A stretch of DNA of 33,797 bases from Actinomycetota bacterium (lineage in GTDB: Bacteria > Actinomycetota > Actinomycetes > Streptosporangiales > Streptosporangiaceae): positions 1 to 33,797 of the forward strand of contig DAHUZQ010000050.1 of the NCBI GenBank assembly GCA_027306495.1. Direction: 5' to 3'. Positions 29,087 to 33,797 of the stretch are shown in pieces. A program made the translations under genes and the position numbers. The notes below the pieces were generated by a model. It ran no database searches and had not been told where the DNA came from. It was given only the letters and a program-made list of their open reading frames with translations. Numbering within the stretch: the stretch's first letter is position 1; each line of letters begins with the position of its first letter.

Positions 29087-31753
29087 GTGGGCAGGGAGGC
29101 GGACCGGCGGGAACTGCCCGAGCCGATGCGCGCCGATGTCCGGCTGCTGGGCGATCTGCTCGGTGAGGTGCTGGCCGAATCAGGTGGCCAGGGGTTGCTC
29201 GACGACGTCGAGCGGCTGCGCGGGGCGGTGATAGCCGGCGAGGCGGGTGACACGATCGCCGCGCTGGTGGCTGGCTGGCCGCTGGAACGCGCCGAACTGG
29301 TCGCGCGGGCGTTCACGGTCTACTTCCACCTGGTCAACCTGGCCGAGGAACAGCAGCGCGTGCGCACGCTGCGCGGCCAGGCGGGCGAGGCGCCCCGCCG
29401 GGAGTCGCTGGCGGCGGCAGTCCACCAGTTGCACGCCGAACTCGATGAGCGCCACCTCGATGACCTGGTAGCCCGGCTGCGGGTGCATCCGGTACTCACC
29501 GCGCACCCCACGGAAGCCCGCCGCCGCGCCGTCGTCACCAGCCTGCGCCGGATCGGCGCACTGCTCGACTGGCTGGATACCAGGACGCCGACCGCTTTCG
29601 AGCGGGCCGAGCGGATGCGCCGGCTCCGCGAGGAGATCGACCTGCTCTGGCGCACCTCACTGCTGCGGGAACGCCAGAAGACCCCGGCCGACGAGGTGCG
29701 TGCCATCATGGCGGTCTTCGACGAGACCTTGTTCGGGGTGGTTCCGTCCCTCTACCGGGCGCTCGATTTCCTGTGCCGGGAGGAGTCGGGACGCAGCGAC
29801 CGGGCACCGACGACGGTGCCTGCGTTCCTGCGGTTCGGCACCTGGGTGGGCGCGGACCGGGACGGCAACCCGTTCGTCACCGCGCAGGTGACCCGCGAAG
29901 CGGCGGTGATCCAGTCCGAGCATGCGCTGCGGGCGCTTGAAAACGCCACCACCAGGGTCGGGCGGTCGCTGACCCTGCACGCGACAGCGGCGCCGCCGTC
30001 AGCGGCGCTGGAGCGTGCCCTGACGGTCGCCCAGACCGCCCACCCGGAACTGCTCGCGGAGCTGGCGGCCCGTTCGCCTGCCGAACCACATCGCGCCTAC
30101 CTGCTGTTCGCGGCGCAGCGGTTGCGCGCCACCCGGCTGCGGCACGCCGATCTCGCCTATCGCGGGTGTGAGCAGTTCCTGAGCGACCTGCGGGTGGTGC
30201 AGGAGTCGCTGATCGCGGCCGGCGCTTCCCGCCAGGCGTTCGGCGAGCTGCAGAACCTGATCTGGCAGGCGGAGACGTTCCGCTTCCACCTCGCCGACCT
30301 GGAGATCCGCCAGCACAGCGCCGTGCACGCACGCGCGCTGAACGAGGTCCGGGCCGCGGGTGCCCCGTCGGCGCAGACGCAGGAGGTGCTGGATACCTTC
30401 CGGGCCGTTGCCTTCATCCAGGACCGCTTTGGCGTGGATGCCTGCCGCCGGTACGTGGTGTCCTTCACCCGGTCGGCGGACGACATCGCCGCCGTCCACG
30501 AACTCGCCCGTCACGCCATGGCCGGCGGCCTGCCGCCGGTGCTGGACGTTATCCCGCTGTTCGAGAGCGGCGAGGACCTGCTGCGGGCGACCGACGTGCT
30601 GGACGGCATGCTCGCCATCGAGCCGGTGGCGGCCCGGCTGGCGGCGACCGGCCGCCACCTGGAAGTCATGCTCGGCTACTCGGATTCGGCCAAGGAACTC
30701 GGCCCGGTCAGCGCCACCTTCGCGCTCTACCACGCACAGGAGCGACTGGCGCGCTGGGCGGCGGACAACGGCGTCAGGCTCACCCTGTTCCACGGCCGCG
30801 GCGGCGCACTCGGCAGGGGCGGCGGCCCCGCGGGCCGGGCGGTGCTCGCCCAGGCGCCGGGGTCGGTTGACGGCCGCTTCAAGGTGACCGAACAGGGCGA
30901 GGTGATCTTCGCCAGATACGGCAATCCGGCGATCGCGCAGCGTCACCTGGAACAGGTCAGCTCGGCGGTGCTGCTCGCGTCCGCGCCGGCCACCAGCGAG
31001 GGGAACGACAGTGCGGCCCAGCGGTTCCGGCACATCGCTGACCGCATCGACGGGGCAGCGTCGCGTGCCTACCGGGCGCTGGTGGAATCCGGCGGATTCG
31101 CGACCTGGCTGACGCGGATCAGCCCGCTGGAGGAGATAGCGGCGTTGCGGATCGGGTCCCGCCCGGCGCGGCGCGGGCTGCCCGGCGCCGGGGCCGGGCT
31201 GGCTGATCTGCGGGCGATTCCGTGGGTCTTCGCCTGGGCGCAGACCCGGATCAATCTGCCCGGCTGGTACGGCCTGGGCAGCGGCCTGGCGGCCGTGGCG
31301 GCCGGCGAGGGCCTCGGCGAGACCAGGGCTGCCTACCAGGGGTGGCCGCTGCTGGCGGTCCTGATCGACAACGCGGAGATGAGCCTGGCCAAGACCGACC
31401 GCTCGATCGCGGAACGGTATCTCGCTCTCGGTGGCCGGGAAGATCTCACCAGGGCCGTGCTCGCCGAATACGACCTGACCCGGCAGGTGGTGAGGGAGGT
31501 GACGGGACGGGGTCGGCTGCTGGCCGGCCGGCCGGTGCTGTCGCGTGCCATCACCTTGCGGGATCCCTACGTGGCCGCATTGTCCTACCTGCAATTGCGC
31601 GCCCTGCGCGAGTTGCGCGAGCCCGGCGTGCCGCCAGCCGGGGAGGACGCGGCGCTCGCCAACCCGGAAGCCACGGCGCACGAGGATGCGTTGCGGCGCC
31701 TGTTGCTGCTGTCGGTCAACGGCGTGGCAGCCGGGCTCCAGAACACCGGCTGA
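29087..31753 (+). CDS. ppc: Phosphoenolpyruvate carboxylase
   Basis: Anaplerotic enzyme that makes oxaloacetate from PEP and bicarbonate. The 888-residue protein is full length. Catalytic His140 lies in [12 protein letters not shown], and [15 protein letters not shown] is the second PEPC signature. [12 protein letters not shown] gives Lys536, followed by the mobile-loop [14 protein letters not shown]. The C-terminus ends in NTG, as in the family. GTG 29087 has no ribosome-binding site but has a -10 box six bases upstream, which supports this start. The gene is divergent from accD5, so synthesis of oxaloacetate and carboxylation of propionyl-CoA may share upstream control. The next gene converges after a 41-base GC-rich gap. 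Confidence 0.97.
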   Translation: MGREADRRELPEPMRADVRLLGDLLGEVLAESGGQGLLDDVERLRGAVIAGEAGDTIAALVAGWPLERAELVARAFTVYFHLVNLAEEQQRVRTLRGQAGEAPRRESLAAAVHQLHAELDERHLDDLVARLRVHPVLTAHPTEARRRAVVTSLRRIGALLDWLDTRTPTAFERAERMRRLREEIDLLWRTSLLRERQKTPADEVRAIMAVFDETLFGVVPSLYRALDFLCREESGRSDRAPTTVPAFLRFGTWVGADRDGNPFVTAQVTREAAVIQSEHALRALENATTRVGRSLTLHATAAPPSAALERALTVAQTAHPELLAELAARSPAEPHRAYLLFAAQRLRATRLRHADLAYRGCEQFLSDLRVVQESLIAAGASRQAFGELQNLIWQAETFRFHLADLEIRQHSAVHARALNEVRAAGAPSAQTQEVLDTFRAVAFIQDRFGVDACRRYVVSFTRSADDIAAVHELARHAMAGGLPPVLDVIPLFESGEDLLRATDVLDGMLAIEPVAARLAATGRHLEVMLGYSDSAKELGPVSATFALYHAQERLARWAADNGVRLTLFHGRGGALGRGGGPAGRAVLAQAPGSVDGRFKVTEQGEVIFARYGNPAIAQRHLEQVSSAVLLASAPATSEGNDSAAQRFRHIADRIDGAASRAYRALVESGGFATWLTRISPLEEIAALRIGSRPARRGLPGAGAGLADLRAIPWVFAWAQTRINLPGWYGLGSGLAAVAAGEGLGETRAAYQGWPLLAVLIDNAEMSLAKTDRSIAERYLALGGREDLTRAVLAEYDLTRQVVREVTGRGRLLAGRPVLSRAITLRDPYVAALSYLQLRALRELREPGVPPAGEDAALANPEATAHEDALRRLLLLSVNGVAAGLQNTG

Positions 31754-31794
31754 GCCGGATCCACGGGCCGGCGCCGTCCGGGGCCGCGGCCGAG

Positions 31795-33402
31795 TCACGT
31801 CCCCGGGCGTGCGCCGCCGCCCGGCTGGAGAGCACCGGCTGACCCCCAGCGCCCCGTGCGCCGGGCCTGCTGGGTGGCCGGCGGGGACTGGCCGGGAACG
31901 TCCCGCCGGCTGAAGGCCAGCCCGGCTGCCAGGCATGCCACCGGGACGGCGATGACCACATACCGCTTGGAATAGTCGGCCGTGGCGACCGGGACCAGCA
32001 GCAGCAACAGCGCGGTGAACCAGGGGAACAGGCCCGGCCCGCCCCAGTCTCCCAGGCGGCGGATCCCACCGCGCCGCCAGCAGCGGACGATCCCGGCCAG
32101 CCCGATCAGCATCACCCCGCCGAGCACTGTCCCCGGCAGGTAGACGAAGCGCTGATAGGCAGCGAGCCACCCGGCGACCGGCTGGACCGCGCGGGTGCCG
32201 GTGACGCCGCCGTAGGCCCGCTGGTCGCTCGCGACCGTGTGGCCGGGGGCGACGGCGAAGTTGGGTGAGATCCACCGATGGGTGGCGTAGCTGAACTGGT
32301 AGCGCCGGGGCTCCCACTTGCTGGGGTGAGCCGGGATGCCCCAGGCGAAGGACAGCATGAAGTCGTGGAGCACGGCGCCCGCGTAACCGGCTGGCTGGGC
32401 GGCGATGGCCCGCAGCGCGAAGTCCAGCGCGAGCGCGTTCTTGTGAGGGGAGAACCGGGGCCCCGGCAGGTTGCCAAGCGGCGAGTCCGGTTCCCAGATG
32501 AAGATGGAGGCGGCGGGCCGCCGGGCCACCGGCTGGGTAGTGCACAGGCCCGCTTCCGCGGGTGGTGGTTTGATCACCGCACAGTTCGCGAAACTCATCG
32601 TCCGCGACCACAGGAAGATCCCGTCGCTGTCCGAAAAGGCCACCTGGTGGTAGGCGAGGTCGAACCACAACAGGTAGCCGGCCAGCGGCACCGCCGCCGC
32701 GGCCAGCGTCGCGGCGAGCGTGCGCCACCCGACCCGGCGCACCAAGAGGTAGATCAGGTACACGATCAGCAGCGGCAGCCCGACCGGCCACCAGGTGGCG
32801 GCTCCGGCGAGCAGCAGGCCCGCTGCCACGGTCGCCCAGGCAGGCCGTTCACCACGCCACCAGAGCATGAGGGTGAGCGCGAGCATGACAAGGAACGCGA
32901 ACGGGGCGCTCGGCAGGATGTCGTGTTCGAGCGCGATCTCGTAGGCGCCCAGCAGCACCGGCAGGGCGGCGAGAGTGGCCCCCCACGCGGGCAGGCCGTA
33001 CCGGCGCAGGACGGCGTAGATCATGACCGCCGTCGCCAGTCCCAGCAGGTGCTGGAGCGCGGTCACGACGGCGAAGCTGTGGAAGGGCCGGAGCAGTGCG
33101 AGCATGAGCCCGTAGCCGGCGAGCCGGGACTTGTCCGGGACCAGGCGGAGCCCGGTCGACAGGTATGAGGCGGAGTCCCCGCCGAACCAGAGCGGCTGGG
33201 GAAACCCCACCATCACTGCGATCCGCAGAGCGAGCCCCGCCGCGAGCGCGACCGCGAACAGGCGGTGACGGCCCAGCGCGGACCACGCCCGCGTCGTCCG
33301 CCCGGACCGGACACGCCCGGACCACGTCCGCGCCGCCCGGTTCGTGCCGACGGCCGGTCCGCCCGCCCCGGCCCGGCTCACGCCGGCTGCCTCACCGGCC
33401 AC
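31795..33402 (-). CDS. Polytopic membrane protein, GT-C glycosyltransferase-like
   Basis: About 535 residues with roughly ten hydrophobic segments. A first helix (LFAVALAAGLALRIAVMV) is followed by the extracytoplasmic loop FPQPLWFGGDSASYL, with an acidic residue where GT-C lipid-linked-sugar transferases place their catalytic Asp. A second acidic pair is in YEIALEHDILPSAPF. A long soluble loop lies between the middle helices (about residues 270-400) before the last helices. This layout suggests a dolichol- or polyprenyl-phosphate-sugar-dependent transferase, but donor and acceptor are unknown. The start is uncertain: I use GTG 33402. The frame stays open to 33549, but that would overlap the 5' end of birA and encode a low-complexity Arg/Pro stretch. 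Confidence 0.7.
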   Translation of the reverse strand: MAGEAAGVSRAGAGGPAVGTNRAARTWSGRVRSGRTTRAWSALGRHRLFAVALAAGLALRIAVMVGFPQPLWFGGDSASYLSTGLRLVPDKSRLAGYGLMLALLRPFHSFAVVTALQHLLGLATAVMIYAVLRRYGLPAWGATLAALPVLLGAYEIALEHDILPSAPFAFLVMLALTLMLWWRGERPAWATVAAGLLLAGAATWWPVGLPLLIVYLIYLLVRRVGWRTLAATLAAAAVPLAGYLLWFDLAYHQVAFSDSDGIFLWSRTMSFANCAVIKPPPAEAGLCTTQPVARRPAASIFIWEPDSPLGNLPGPRFSPHKNALALDFALRAIAAQPAGYAGAVLHDFMLSFAWGIPAHPSKWEPRRYQFSYATHRWISPNFAVAPGHTVASDQRAYGGVTGTRAVQPVAGWLAAYQRFVYLPGTVLGGVMLIGLAGIVRCWRRGGIRRLGDWGGPGLFPWFTALLLLLVPVATADYSKRYVVIAVPVACLAAGLAFSRRDVPGQSPPATQQARRTGRWGSAGALQPGGGARPGT

Positions 33403-33507
33403 TACCCTGGGTGCGGGGCACGGCCCTCCTTCGAGCGTGGGTGCCCGCCGGCGCGACCGGTGGATGTCACGAGGCGGTCCCCACCTGGACAACGGATGCG
33501 ATACCGG

Positions 33508-33797
33508 GTGACTACCCTGCGTGACAGCGATGAAAGCCGTCCCAGTCAAGCCGGTCCACGGCGACCGCTGGACACGGCCAGGCTGGCGGCACTCATCACC
33601 GAGCCGGCCGGGTTCTGGCGCCCGGTGCGGGTGGTGGCGCGGACCGGATCAACCAACGCGGACCTGCTGGCCGACGCGCTCGCCGGTGGCCCGGAGGGCG
33701 AGGTCCTGGTCGCCGAGCGGCAGAGCGCGGGCCGGGGGCGGCTGGGCCGGTCCTGGCTCAGCCCAGCGGGCGCCGGGCTGACGTTCTCGGTGCTGCT
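33508..33797 (+). CDS. birA: Biotin-protein ligase BirA, 5' part (runs off window)
   Basis: The frame from GTG 33508 is open to the window end and encodes about 96 residues. After a short variable N-terminus (PLDTARLAALI) it carries VARTGSTNADLLADAL and EVLVAERQSAGRGRLGRSWLSP, the substrate and biotinyl-AMP loop GRGRxGRxW of biotin ligases. It has no N-terminal winged helix, so it should be a ligase only (class I) and not a repressor. BirA attaches biotin to Lys553 of AccA, whose gene is in the same window. No clear ribosome-binding site precedes the GTG, which may be leaderless. M. tuberculosis also has birA close to accD5. Confidence 0.9.
   Translation, partial: MTTLRDSDESRPSQAGPRRPLDTARLAALITEPAGFWRPVRVVARTGSTNADLLADALAGGPEGEVLVAERQSAGRGRLGRSWLSPAGAGLTFSVL

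Noticed and set aside
29999-32791. Very long open frame on the minus strand, about 930 codons, antisense to ppc
   Set aside because: It lies opposite the clear PEP carboxylase and the membrane-protein gene, its translation is Arg/Pro/Gly-rich with no motif, and such shadows are expected at high GC.
33403-33549. Longer start for the GT-C-like membrane protein
   Set aside because: It would overlap the opposite birA 5' end and add only low-complexity Arg/Pro residues without a ribosome-binding site.
33521-33781. Plus-strand frame starting at GTG 33521
   Set aside because: Its translation has no family similarity. The birA motifs are in a different frame, which starts at GTG 33508 and runs off the window.

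Overview
The window is very GC-rich, almost gap-free bacterial DNA and is best read as a chromosomal segment of an actinobacterium, not an accessory island. The evidence is the gene content: a CIRCE-controlled groES-groEL1 pair with a His-rich GroEL tail, a ShbA/SigD-type sigma factor with its membrane anti-sigma partner, guaB followed by guaB3, a LpdA-type quinone reductase, and an acyl-CoA carboxylase set with a separate epsilon subunit. GTG starts are frequent, and several genes have a TAnnnT box 6-10 bases before the start codon, the pattern of leaderless actinobacterial transcripts. I cannot name the genus. I see no tRNA, rRNA, transposase, integrase, CRISPR array or plasmid function.

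Bases 1-5904 (all +): the 3' part of alr, an alpha/beta hydrolase, tsaE, a membrane-anchored DUF3558-like protein, tsaB, rimI and tsaD. TsaE, TsaB and TsaD are the bacterial t6A tRNA-modification enzymes. Bases 5905-8210: a housekeeping promoter overlooked by CIRCE, groES, an intergenic hairpin, groEL1 and a near-perfect intrinsic terminator. Bases 8302-12275: sigma factor, anti-sigma factor, guaB and guaB3. This order matches the alr-to-guaB3 locus of Mycobacterium tuberculosis (Rv3423c-Rv3410c), but without a WhiB gene between groEL1 and the sigma factor.

Bases 12306-16695: glpD, trpS and a stand-alone methylmalonyl-CoA mutase catalytic subunit without a cobalamin domain. A 474-base gap follows. 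Bases 17170-21678: an M20 amidohydrolase overlapping a PH-domain membrane protein, a gamma-glutamylcyclotransferase-like gene (-), lpdA, and a small two-helix membrane protein (-). Bases 21955-29018 (all -): accA (biotin carboxylase plus biotin carrier), ogt, an Ada/AraC/AlkA fusion, accE, a NYN-domain nuclease and accD5. Bases 29087-33797: ppc, a polytopic GT-C-like membrane protein (-) and the 5' end of birA. From the M20 gene to birA the content resembles the M. tuberculosis Rv3306c-Rv3279c region.

Functionally the right half is anaplerotic and propionyl-CoA carbon flow: acyl-CoA carboxylase (AccA, AccD, AccE), its biotin ligase BirA, methylmalonyl-CoA mutase and PEP carboxylase. An alkylation-repair pair sits inside it. 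The left half is translation fidelity, proteostasis, sigma control and purine synthesis. No wholly new system is evident. The best leads are regulatory: the groES-groEL1 hairpin, a long inverted repeat spanning the accA promoter and ribosome-binding region, a 12-base sequence shared by the guaB and accA promoters, and a 17-base tandem repeat in front of accE.
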